A stretch of 64,000 nt of DNA. It comes from Puffinus mauretanicus. Lineage: Eukaryota > Chordata > Aves > Procellariiformes > Procellariidae. A model generated the notes under the pieces. It was not told the DNA's origin, did no database searches, and saw only the letters and a program-made list of their open reading frames with translations. Made by a program: the position numbers and the translations under genes. Location: NCBI GenBank assembly GCA_023333565.1, contig JAJKFH010000071.1, forward strand, positions 1-64,000, in the 5' to 3' direction. Below, piece by piece: positions 23,641 to 35,400 of the stretch; the first letter of the stretch is position 1, and every line of letters begins with the position of its first letter.

Positions 23641-25339
23641 CAGTGCTAAGAGCTCTCAGGAGTTGTGGCTCCTCTGGACCTTCTCCCCCACCAGCCTGCC
23701 AGGGCTGAAATCGCTGGGAAAGAGAAAACAGATATATTTGGACAGAACTTCCCCCAAACAAGAATTAAATCCTCATCCTACCTCCAGAGACTTCCCTCCA
23801 CTGCCCTGGGCAAGCCATCGAGTTTATCTGTGAGTCAGAAATAATGACACCTCTTCACTTAGCAGCGTGAGGGTGCAGAAAGAATATTGCTTAGCAGCAC
23901 TAAAACCCTACCACGCTCCTATTAACCATGGATTTCTGAACCTGCTTCTCCTTCGCGCGCTTCATCAACACGTTCACAGTTGCTGTTTATTTGGAAGAAT
24001 TATTTAGCAGCAAAAGCTTTCCTAGCGGTGTTTTGACACCTGCCTCTTCTCCAAGAGGTTCGCATCCGAGATGCAGATGTTCGGGCTACAACCTGCTGCC
24101 TGCAGACGGCGAATTGTCAAAGGAGGTTCAGACAAAACACTTTTGATATGTAGAGCCCTAGGGCCCAATGTACCCCACCTGTATTCTCCAGGCTGTAACA
24201 ACGCTGTTACTTGTACTGAAATCAGTGGTAAAGTTTTCGTCGACTCTCACTACGCCAAATCAAGGCCTACAGATGGCACCGAGCCGAAATATGATTGATG
24301 ATTTTGCAAGCGCGAGCCAAAGGTGGGTGGAAAATGCATCTTGGAAACTGGCTTGGTAACACTTTGATGTCTTCTGAAGTCTTACCAGGATGTGAAAATG
24401 TACCTGGCATTTTGCAGCTGTAAATATGGTCTTCACAGCCACATACAGCACCTCCAGCTGCACAGATGCTACTTATCTTTGTGTTCTCCTGGAACAAAAC
24501 CTTGCTTTATTTTTCTCACTTCCAAAATAAACTTCCTTTTCTGCACTCCCACAGAGTATCACCACCGGGAAGAAAAGCTGTGCAGAGTTTTCTATCCAGC
24601 AGATTGCCTCTCTGCTCCCTCTACCCTGAGAACCTGAAAGCAGAGCAGGGCTACCGTTTACAGGAAACCGAAGAGCATTTAAAGCTTTCTTGTTTCTAAA
24701 TACATCCATTTCTGATTGAAAGAAGCTGAGCTAGTCACACTGAAGGAGCTAATTAAAATGTAAACAGCATAGCTTTTAATTGCCAGCGCTAAAAATTGTC
24801 ATTATTTATTTTAAAAGTCGAGGTGCATAAGAATATGTGTTTAATTGCAAAAAGAAGGAGGAGGTGAATTTTAAATGTACTTTGGAGATGCTGCAGTCTG
24901 AGCTCTGGCTGGTTGTTTCCATGAGAAAATGCAGTGGGCTTTTCCACGCTGCAAGTCCTTCGCTGCAGACACACCGTTTGATGTTATTTTTTTGTCTTTT
25001 AATGCATCTGTTTGTTTGTTTGTTTGGCCTTTCTTTTTCAAAATCCTATTTCCCATCTTCCGCAATTTTCACTCTTGGAGGAGTCTGGAAATCAGTCCAA
25101 TGCTTCCAGATCCGTCATTATTGGATGTTTTTCTGTTCACGCTGGTAAATGGCTCGATTGTGTGTAATTAGTTAAAGATGTGAAGTGCCGACTAAGTGCT
25201 AAGTAATGTTACATAAGTGTAATGTATGGCAGACACACTGTGCCACAAAAAGCATAATACTATTTTGCACTTAACCAGCACCTTTTACCCCAGGTTGGCA
25301 GAGCTCCTCACTATCGCTGCTGGAGGTTGTCAGCACCCC

Positions 25340-25450
25340 GGCAAATTAGGTTATTGTTTTAATACGCGTTTACAGCTCCGAAAACTGAGGTACAGAGCAG
25401 TCAAATGCCTTGTCCCCACTCCCTGGTGAGTCACCAGCTGAGCGGCGCAG
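25340..25450 (-). repeat. MIR-like SINE relic
   Basis: The + strand reads 'tttacagctccgaaaactga' then 'ggtacagagcagtcaaatgccttgtcc' and a 'gtgagtcaccagctgagcggc' segment. This is the reverse complement of the MIR core in the correct order and spacing. The element may extend left to about 25,220, but that part is too diverged to be sure. Confidence 0.6.
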
Positions 25451-25885
25451 CAAAGCCAGGGATCCCGAGTCCCATCGTCAGCTCCGGCTGCGGGTGACGC
25501 TCCCTGCTCGGAGCTGCGGCTCCGAGAGCCCTGGCTGCACGGCTCCTGCCGCGCTCACCGTCAGCAAAACCCCGGGGTTACAGCTCGGGGACAAGCTGGG
25601 AGCAATTGCAGAGCGGGAGGACGTTTCGGATGGGCTCTGCAGACATCGCAGCCTACCAGTGCGACTGCTGGGTGGGCGCACGGCCACGGGGGCTGGTCGT
25701 AGGTGTGCTGAGACGAGCGGCTTGTGTCCTCAGAAATGCTCCTAGCCTGGACATGGAAAAAACGAAGGATGGAGAGCCCATCTCTTCCCTCTTAATGGTC
25801 AACCACTTGTTAGAAAGATCAATTTCCTTTGAAGGTGGCAGGCTTCTGCTTCCAGCAATGCAGTTTTGTAGGGCTTGCTACATTG

Positions 25886-26486
25886 AGGAGTGCCCTGGTT
25901 TCAGCTGGGATAGAGTTAATTTTCTTCCTAGTAGCTGGTATAGTGCTGTGTTTTGGATTTAGTATGAGAAGAATGTTGATAACACACTGATGTTTTAGTT
26001 GTTGCTAAGTAGTGCTTACACTAAGTCAAGGACTTTTCAGCTTCTCATGCTCTACTGACTGAGAAGGCTGGAGATGCACAAGAAGTTGGGAGGGAACACA
26101 GCCTGGACAGCTGACCCAAACTGGCGAAAGGGATATTCCATACCATATGATGTCATGCTCAGCACATAAAGCTGGGGGAAGAAGAAGGAAGGGGGGACAT
26201 TCGGAGTGATGGCGTTTGTCTTCCCAAGTCACCGTTACGCGTGATGGAGCCCTGCTTTCCTGGAGATGGCTGAACGCCTGCCTGCCGATGGGAAGCAGTG
26301 AATGGATTCCTTGTTTTGCTTTGCTTGCGCGCGTGGCTTTTGCTTCACCTGTTAAACTGTCTTTAACTCTACCCACGAGTTTTCTCACTTTTACCCTTCC
26401 GATTCTCTCCCCCACCCCATCAGGGTGAGTGAACGAGCGGCTGGGTGGGGCTTAGCTGCTGGCTGGGGTTAAGCCACGACAAGGAG
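25886..26486 (+). mobile_element. Solo LTR of an avian endogenous retrovirus with 5-bp target duplication
   Basis: A 591-bp unit at 25,891-26,481 begins TGCCCTGGTT and ends CCACGACA, giving the TG...CA ends of an LTR. It is bounded on both sides by the same five bases, AGGAG (25,886-25,890 and 26,482-26,486), a target-site duplication. There is no internal retroviral sequence, primer-binding site or polypurine tract, so it is a solo LTR left by recombination. I recognise the sequence from memory as an LTR family common in neoavian genomes, probably ERVL-related. A TATA-like CATAAA lies at 26,165-26,170 in the + orientation, which suggests that its own promoter would read toward MKLN1. The intact duplication and ends indicate a fairly recent insertion compared with the LINE relics nearby. 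Confidence 0.9.
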
Positions 26487-26489
26487 GGA

Positions 26490-27840
26490 GAGGAAGAGCA
26501 GCTTCATCTCTTGCTGCCAGGCTCACATAATTTTCCAGCTCATGCCCATCCCACGGACACACACTGGACCAAGCTGCCTGTTAACTCGAGGACTTTCTGC
26601 CCGTGAAACCCAAGCAGCCATGCAGCGAGCCAGCACAGATCAGGATGTGGTTGAGCCACTGCTCTGTCCCCTGGCTGGGACTTGCCACATCAACGGGATG
26701 CTGGTCCAGACCCAGCCAGATGGGCCCTGGAGGGCTTTGGGCAGGATGCACCTCATCCCTGCTGCCCGGGCACCCCTGATCTGTCCCCCTTTTGCAGTAT
26801 CACTATGTTCCCCCCATTCCTCTTTCTGGTGAGTGGAGTCCTTGCAGCCTCTCCCTCCCTCTCTAAGGTGTTTTCTCCAGGCCTCAAATTGCTTTTGTAA
26901 CTGTGCCCTCTTTGGATTTTCAACATCCTCTGGAAAATTTGATTTCACACCATATTTGTATGTTTAACAAAAATAATTCCAAACACCAAAAACAAGCCGT
27001 GCCCTGACTGGCGTTACGTAGCATTTGTGATAATTGGATTCTCAGAAAGCCAAGCACTTTCTGGGTTTTAATGAGATTCAAACTTTAATTACTGTGTCCC
27101 TTTCGCAGGCATGCAGTGGAAAATGACCATAATCAGGTCTTCGGCATGTTGCAAGAGACGGCCTCGATGGATCGCGTTCCGGTTCCTTAATGAGGGGCCA
27201 TTCTTGCCACGCATAGTTGGAAAGCCAGTTTCTCTTGCATCGTGGCTTACATGTACATCCCTTAGGATTTTGGCCACAAACCACTGCTGCATCCTCTCAG
27301 AAGGCGGCACTTCTCCACTGATGGAAAGCCAGAAGAGATGGCTCCTGGACCTGCAGGACCAGAGAGGGAGACAAGGACATGGGGGACTGGTGCAGACTTT
27401 CATTGAGGTCTTGATAATGAGTGAAATAACACAGAGTGGTCCTTGGGCAGGGCCCAGGGTCCCGGCAGGACCAGCATCAGCTTTCTGCAAGCCCCTTGCA
27501 CGGCTCTTTTCCTCCTGCACAGTGCAGATCGCAGGCAAATCTTGCCCGTAAGGCTCGAATGACTCATCTGCTGGCTTTCTTACTTCCCCGCCTCCATCCT
27601 GGAGGATGCGGTGTTTTGCCGAGTCTTATCTGCACTGAGGTTGGAGGAGGCAGATGAACGCAGTGGTTTCACGTCTGCAGAGTGACGGCTTCAATGGAGG
27701 GATGGGGTCATTAACAGAAACGCCATTATCTGGAAGGAATAAAGATACCGCATGATCATCTGAGAGGACCTTTAAATTGCCATGTTCAGCCTGTGTGCCA
27801 CTGTTCAGATCCAAGCCAAGAGAAATTAATTAAAAAAAAA
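26490..27840. other. Intergenic DNA, nothing recognised
   Basis: Open frames of about 146-149 codons overlap on both strands at 27,089-27,551 and show no family resemblance. No RNA gene or transposon was recognised. Confidence 0.5.
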
Positions 27841-27844
27841 GGAC

Positions 27845-28330
27845 TTTGTTAGACACTGCATCAAACTTCACAAACGAGTTGATATATTGCCTTATGATGT
27901 TCCCACATCCACTCATTTTGTAGACCGGTAAGAAATCTCTCCATGCATGTGTTCTTGATAGCCCCACAACTTAATTTTCATTATTCCATCATCATTTAGG
28001 TGGTCAGAGATTTATGTCGTGGTGGTCAGAGATTTATGTTGCACCCTATCTTTCCCCTTGCTGTACTTGGGACCGAAGTCAGAATTGCTAGGTAAAAATT
28101 TCCAAGATCGCTCTTCTTTCCATTTCCTGACGTCTTTTCCAAGTTCCCAGCTATCTCCCCAGTTTTCCATCACTTAAAAAAGGTCACCGCTGTTGCATCT
28201 TTCCCTTTCTCAGCAGTCTGGAGTACATGCTGTCCTTGCCTAATACATGCAAGCATTTTCTTGGAATTACCTTCTTTTTAATCGCTAGCTGGTTTCGCAT
28301 TCAATCATGTACTCTAGATGCCTACACAGC
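27845..28330 (-). repeat. Ancient CR1/L3-type LINE relic
   Basis: The + strand contains 'gacactgcatcaaacttcac', then 'catccactcattttgtagac', and further right 'cacttaaaaaaggtcaccgc' followed by 'gcatctttccctttctcagcagtctgg'. These follow the order of the reverse-complemented reverse-transcriptase region of old CR1/L3 elements (the 'actgtatcaaa', 'ccacatccact' and 'cttccagtcttctgg' landmarks). It is strongly diverged. A local 22-bp tandem duplication (27,999-28,042) occurred inside it. Confidence 0.55.
27999..28042. repeat. Two-copy 22-bp tandem duplication
   Basis: The unit beginning 'ggtggtcagagatttatgt' occurs twice head to tail, at 27,999-28,020 and 28,021-28,042, and differs only in the last two or three bases. 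It is a small local slippage duplication. Confidence 0.9.
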
Positions 28331-28339
28331 GAGACGTGA

Positions 28340-31300
28340 CTGCTTCTTGCTGGCAGCAGGGGAAGCCAAGGTCTAAGCAGGCAGGAGCAGTGGGTGGCTT
28401 GAATTACTCTTGACATGAGACAGACCAGCAGTCACCGTGGGCAGGTTTGGCATCTCCAATCTGCCTGTGGCTGTGATCTCCATTGGTTCCTGACACTACC
28501 CAGCTACTTTCTCTGTTGGCTGGACATTGGCAACTCAGTCAGCTTAGGAGGAGGAAACCCTTCTTCACGGCCATGGGGTTGGCAGTGAAGGAGCTGCATG
28601 GGGAGCTGGGGCAGGAGCTTGGGGTGGAGGAGCTCGGTGAGGCCACTGCTGCGAGGGGAAAGACTTGCACGGGGCTGGGAGCACTCCTGGGGATGTGCTT
28701 TTTGTGGCTATCCCCTCCAGCATTGCCCAGGCGATGTCAGGCAGAGCAGGTATACATCTTCTAGCCCTCCTCCTCCAGAGATAGACCTGTCTCTCTGGTA
28801 CTTCTTGGGCTGGCATTTTTGCAAGCCCTCCACCCCCCTCTAACTGTTCTGTACCATCGATCCCCCACCTCAGTATTTTGCTGTTGCTCTTCCCCCCACC
28901 TTTCCTTTTCCCGTGCAAACCTGGCTTGACTCATGCTTTCTTTGCCCTTTTCCATTTCCAGAACAAGTTATTTTTATCCTCGGATCTGTGTATTCCCACA
29001 GGGAGCCATGTCTGCTGCTGCCGCCCTGCCGGAGGAGGCAGGGCTGTTCTGCCTCCCCTGGGCTCATTTTTAGGGCTCCGCAGCAGGCATGGGTGGTAGG
29101 TGCTCCCAGACATCCAGGGAGTCAGGAACTGCGAGCAAATCCGTAGCTTTGGAGTATGTGTAGGGACATTCGGTGAGGTTATGGCACACCTTCAAGCTTC
29201 TTCCAGTTTTGCATGGAGCCAGATTCTCCATCTTTAACAGGGATGACTGGATTCGTGGCAAAGGGCAGAAATAAGGGTCTCGGGGAAGATAAGAGGGTGA
29301 AGGGGAGAGCTCCCACGGGCTCAGAGCCTCACCTTGCAGAAGGGCACAGGCAGCCTTAGGCCCCATTGAGACAAATCCCAGGAACAAAGTGCCCGCATAA
29401 AGGCTCTTACGCTGGGGCTTATGCAAAGCGAACTCCTCCTCTCCCTGCAGTGACCAAAGACCTTGAATTTCCTGCACGTAAGTCTGGACGAACACGAATA
29501 CATCAGCAAATAATGAGGGATAACCTCTGTAGGAAGCAAAGTCCCTTGCTAGGTGTCCAGACTGGAGAAGGGCAAGCTTCCTTTTGGGGTGTCCATCCTG
29601 TTACACCCAGGACCAGGAGAAACTGGGATCTGCTTGGCTTGTGGCATGCAGCACCACTTCAGGACATGATTTGAATGTTGTCCTGTGTCCCAGTGTAAAC
29701 CAGCAAGGGAAAACCCATGCTGGATGGGGTTAGAACAGAGCTTGTTCTATTCCAGCACATGTTGAGCTGATACTCTCTGGACCGTGCTTTTCCAGGTGCC
29801 CATGTTGAAGGACATGGTGATTTGGGTCATTCTCCTGTTTCTCTTCTCCTCTGGCTTTGGGTAGGGTATCCTCCTCCTCTGGCACATCTGGAGGGGGACT
29901 CCTCATTTTCAGCTATGTGGGGAGGCCCCTGAGCCCCACAGCCGATCCACGGATGTGGGAGCAGGTCGGGACAGTAGCACGGAGGGCACTCACGCAGCCC
30001 ACAATCCTCTGAGCTCTGGCTGCCGAGCCCACACAGATGACTGCCCGTAAGCACGAGTCCATCCCAAGCCTTCAGCAGTCACAGGACCGTTGTCTCCCTC
30101 CTCTTCCCAGGAAGCAGATTGCAAAACCATGTAACCGCAGAGACTAACAGTGTCTGAACGGGCTCAGGCACCAGTCCATGCCCATCTGTGGCTCCTGGGA
30201 AATTGCTTCCTACAGGGCAAGAGAAGCTGAGCGTGGTGAGAAATGAAGCCTCCTGCTGTGTACGCAGCTCTCCTGTCTCCCCACAAAACATAAACGCTGC
30301 CCTGCAATGGACTTAAAACTCCTGGATCTGTAAGAAAAAACAGCCCTGTCCATTGTGGCATCCCCCAGCCACCTCAAACAGCCTTTTTTGGGGGGGTCAG
30401 CCCTTAGAGTCAGGCTCTGGACAGTACAGAGGAGGCCATTTGGGTGGATTTGAAGGAAGGGCAACCTTCGGAGAAAAAAAATGCAACCTGAGACCCAGCA
30501 AATGACCTGCACTGAGAGAAGATCCTTATCCTTTCACGTAATATTATTTTTCCCTTCGGTGGAGGGAAAATTCGTCCCTTTTCATGAGAGCAGTGGGTCC
30601 CACTTATTTTCCACTTGAGCCTGAGTGCCAAAAAGGGTCTTAAGTGGAGCACCTAGCCACGGCGTGGAGGGTGATCTTGATGAATAGGTATATCCTTCCC
30701 CAAGCCCTGCCCTTCCCAGAACTGCTGCCAGTATTTCCACCTACTTAGTACAAAACCAGGAATAGACACAACAGGAAGCAGTTCTCTAGAATAAAGCAGC
30801 CTTTCTGAGACTTCAGAGATCGGGCACAACCCCTCCCCAGGGAGCGGCTGGGATGGGGTGGTGGGTTTAGCACGCGGCTGTCTTACAGCAGGCAACGCAC
30901 CGTGGAAGCGTGTCCATGGATTTTTGTTTCATCAGGCCCGGCAAGTGAAAGGATGCTCTCCTTTTCCGGAGGTCAGGCATCACTCCTCCTTATGGACCTC
31001 TCTGCAAAGATCGGGGAATGCATGAGGTGGAGAGGATCAGTTCCAGGTTATCCGTGTTCCTCCTCTCCCGGCTCCTGGCTGCGGAGATCCCGAGTGAGAT
31101 GCCCATGCAGGGTGCAGAGCAGTTGGCAGAAGCTGCTGAGACGGTCTGCGGCTGGCTAACCACTGCTGGGGAAAAGAGAAGGGAGTTGGCATCATCTCCT
31201 CGTGGCCTGTGGCTGGACACTCAACAGGAAACAGGGAGAGCCCAGCAACCTCACTGGAAAAGTCATCTTTTGCACGGATCAAAGCATGAGGCTGTCTCCA

Positions 31301-32360
31301 GGACGAGAAAATAAATAGAGAGCGTGAGAAAAGTCGGCTCGTTTAGAAAAGAGGCGAAGGGAGAATGTGCTTTTCTGGCGTGGTCAAAAAGCAAAAGAGC
31401 CAGGCTTGCAGAGGTGGGGCGGCGGATCACAGCGGCACTACCAGGAGGGCACTGGGACAGCACTGATGGTTAATAATTTTCAGATACAATAAGAAGAGGT
31501 TAAAAACATTTGTTTGTGAACCCAGAGCATAATTAGTACTGAGTCACAGAAAGTGTTGTTCCAGCTACTGTAAAAACAAGCCGGCGCTGAAGGGTCTGCT
31601 GGTCATTTGAAAGCGTCAAGAGCTTCAGCCCAAGATTCCTTCCTTAATTGCACCACTCTCGGGCACTCGCTCTAAATTAAGCAGACAGGAGCACAAGAGA
31701 GCTAATGCACTGCTCTGAAAGGCAAACTATTAACCAAAGTGTCTTTCAGATGTTTAACTTCAAGGAGGCATGGTTGAAATCTCATCAATTATGATCAGCG
31801 GACATGAGAAGGGCTTGAAGTTCATCCATAACATAATTTGAATAATAAAAATTAAAGATGTGAAATCTCTTTTCGGTCGAGTCTGCTTCAGTCCCCAGGG
31901 TGAGTTAGATGGGTCTCTGTATCATGCTTCCCGCTGTGCAAGAAAAGTTTCCCTGATGCACTTTTGTTACTCAGAGGATGTTGCTATTGAATATTTACGC
32001 TACGGTTACCGACGTAAGCCCTTTCTGTGCAGTCCCAGGCATATTCCCTGCTTTTGTCTTCATTGGCAGGCTTCTCTCTCCAAAATCCACCCAGTTATTC
32101 TCACAGCTCTTCTCCTGGATCACAAACAGCTCTCCGCTGTCCCTGGCATCCTCTTCCTTTAAACACTTTGCACAAGTCCCCTGCCCTCAGCAGACTAGTC
32201 AATGGGAACAATGAACTTAGGGGAGACCGTGACATTCCTGATTGAAAAACAAGATTTAGTCCTTCACTTCCCACTGTGCTGCTGACAGCAATACTACTTA
32301 GCACTCCTACCCTATGACGCATTACCCAAACATTAGCTAATTATCCTGCCTGACTCCTTA
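28340..32360. other. Intergenic DNA; one AT-rich possible conserved element
   Basis: No coding exon or RNA gene was recognised. The segment 31,480-31,860 is AT-rich, free of recognisable repeats and dense in TAATTA-like and TGAGTCA-like motifs. It looks like a candidate conserved non-coding element but cannot be proven as one from a single sequence. Confidence 0.45.
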
Positions 32361-32364
32361 GAAA

Positions 32365-32460
32365 CTAGACAATTAAGTATTTAGTTCCATTCTCCAGACG
32401 GGAAAACCTGGGCACAAAAAGAGGTTAATAGGGGAAAGGCCAGTCCTACCATGTAGGGTG
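32365..32460 (-). repeat. MIR-like SINE relic
   Basis: The + strand 'ccattctccagacgggaaaa' then 'cctgggcacaaaaagaggttaata' matches the reverse complement of the MIR core (the stretch corresponding to AGATGGGAAAACTGAGGCACAGAGAGGTTAA). The rest of the element is not recognisable. Confidence 0.5.
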
Positions 32461-32469
32461 GGGAGCATC

Positions 32470-35400
32470 CCTGCCATTCGGAGGACCAATGTGGAGCACG
32501 GGGCTTGTCTTACCCATCTCAGCTCCCTGCACTACAGCTGAGCTTCTTCTAGAGTTGACATAAAAAGCCCAGCACCTCGGGAGAGTGATTCATCCTCGCC
32601 CACGACGTGTCCCGTTGAGGTGGGCTGAATCATCCTCTAGGAAGAGCACCCAAGGAGCCCACCTTCTCCGTAGTGCCAAGGGGAAGGGGAGCACCCGGGA
32701 AGGTGCAGATGCCCCAAGCAGACAGTGTGAGTCGTTTCCAAACCGCAGGCAGCAATGTTGCCAGGATCAGTGCTCATGAGCTCCTGGATCCCGGGAAATG
32801 TTTTGCTGGCATCGTTTAAGCCAACTTTGATGCGCATCTTGGAGCACCACAACAGAAAGCAGGCTGCAAGTTCCGTCCTTCCTACTATCAATGTGGTGAC
32901 CAGTGCTCCATCGCAACCACAAATTGGGGCTATCTTTGGAGCGAGAAAATGCTGAAATAAACTATTTTTGGTGCAGAGAGAAAGTGTTTAGCAGAAAGGT
33001 CTTTAAGATAAAGCAACAGAAAGAGTCCAAACCTAATAACAAGAGCTCTAGCCATTGTGACTATGTTCTCCATAAAATGTCTAATTATGGCACTATAGCA
33101 ACTATTGAATTCCAAGGCACATTTTGCATCTGAAACACAGGACAGAGCATCCTCTTTGGGTGGTTCAGAGAAATAATCACAACACCCAAGCGCTCCACGT
33201 AGAAAAGGAAGAAGCGCCAAACTGCAGTGTGCGACGAGCAGCGCGCGCCCGGCGTGCAAGCGCCATCCCCGTGGGAGCAGCCCTGCCCAGGATGAACGCA
33301 CCTGCCTGAGGGGAAGAGATGAGCAAATATTTTTAGCCCGCGGCACAGCTGCAAGCATCTCGTCTGCTTCCTACGAGCACTCGCTGAATTGTGGAGCGGA
33401 GCTGAGCAGGGGGGTGCATCACACTGGTGGGCACGGAGAGGGTGGCACGGGGGTGACATCGGAAAAGCGCATTTTACCAAAGCACGGAGGGTGCGAGTAC
33501 GATTTGTGCCGCCGTTCCCATCTCACAAGCTTTTCCTGCCCTCGGGTGCCCCGTTTTCAGTTCAGACGGGGCCGAGCACGCAAGGGTACCAAGGAGATCT
33601 TCTTTCCTCGGCGTGGCTCGGAGCCACTTGCATCCCTTAAAAGGCATCTTCTGACTCAGATACACTCTCCTCCATTGTCTGGGGCATGTTGTTTTGCAGC
33701 TGGAGACTGGTGAATGAAGCTGAGTTACTGACCTTGATTCGGAAAAAAATGCACACTTGTGCTTTGTAAAACAAGCCTTTTAAAGCTGGCTTTTATGCAA
33801 AGAATTATGCCAATGTGTGTATGGAGGCACTGGTATTTCAGGCCCCTTTCAATCTTCTGGATTGCCAGTGAGCTCTTCCACTGATTTAAGCTTTTAACCA
33901 AAGGACGGATGCTGCAAGAGGTGGTGAAGAGGACTCAAGCAGGTATTTAAGTGCGTGGCCTAGGAGCAGATGCTTGGATCAGGGCCTAGATCAGGAGAGG
34001 TATTTTATTATGCTGAAGGAGGCATTATTTTACTATGTTGTAAGGAGGCACAGATGATCTCTCTCCCCAAATGGGGGAAAAATGAAATAACCTGTCTTTG
34101 AGGCCTGCTCTTACCCCTTTTCAGTGTGGAAACGCACTGAGGCCCTGCAGAAAATGGGTCTGAGTCAGCTTTGCCACTTTTTTTTTCCATCGTGTCATCA
34201 AAATGAGAGACGGTGATAAGTGAGGCCAGTTTACGGAGTTTTTTGGAATTGCCCCTGGTCCCACCCCAGCTTTGCCCACAGGTTAGAGGTAATTTTCTTT
34301 GAAGATGCTACGGGAGGGATCACATGTTCGGCTTGGGAAGATGCTCTCCAGCCCAGGTCCAGCGCAGGCAGGCGGGTTTATTCCCTCTGAACCATGTACT
34401 GAGTTAAAATGAAGCCCTGGCTTTGCAGAGGGAGCTCGGTTAGGTGAGCAAGCGTCGCCAAAATCTGGTACGACAATACCCCGTCAGGCCAGCGCTCCAC
34501 TTCTGCTCAGAAAACAATAGGAGTTTACACAACTGCAGCCCACTTGAGGTTTTCGCCTTACTTCACGGCTGAGCAACAAGACCCCAAATGTTACAGCTCT
34601 GCCTAATGTCCTTGGCTCTGTCCTACTTTGGAAGGAAACATGCTGCGGCCTGTGCTGCCAATGCTATTTCCTCTCGCTTGTCTTTAAAGGTCTCTTTTTC
34701 CAACAGCTGATCGGCTCTGCAGCTCCAGGGAGTACGTGAGATCCGGCTGGCCCACGATCTAGCTGGTATGGCCGTGTGCCATGTTGTTGTTTGTATTGCT
34801 TTCATTTTTTTGGCGTTACTTGGCTCTTCCACGCAACTTGTTTTCATCCTGAACTATGTGCTCATTACATATCCAAACACCCACGCAGGTTTTGCATGAG
34901 GAAACTCGAAACACACGCGCAGTAGAGGAGCAAGTTTGTGACAGGGGAATGAGATATTTGTCTCGAGGCAGACACAAACAATTGTCAAATCCCCGAGCTG
35001 CCCGTGGTTGGACTTCAAGCTTACTGACGACAAGCATGTGAACGCTGTGCGCGCATCCTCCTGGCAAAGAGGTGTGGGGGACATCTCTTGTGGTCACTCT
35101 GGCCTCTCCCACCAACTCCAGCTACTGTCCAAGGCACCAGGGACCTCCTGGCTCTCTGGCAGGCTGTGCCCTGAACGCCAAAGGGACCCATTTTTGCTGC
35201 CAGAAAAGCTCTCACTTCCCCTCCGCGGCCCCATCCTCACAAAGCAGCAGCCACAGGCAGCACGGATCTACCCGGCCAGCTCAGGTCTGGCAGGCACCAA
35301 GTGGTGCTGGAGGGTTTCAGCAAGGTCCCAAGCGAGGGGATCAGAAACAGGCTGTTTGCTTCATAAGTGGGTTTTTTCCCTAAAGCAGCAGGTCTGAGTC

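Noticed and set aside
27089..27551. Overlapping 146- and 149-codon frames on both strands
   Set aside because: The two strands are open over the same bases and neither resembles a known protein. No conserved splice sites were evident.
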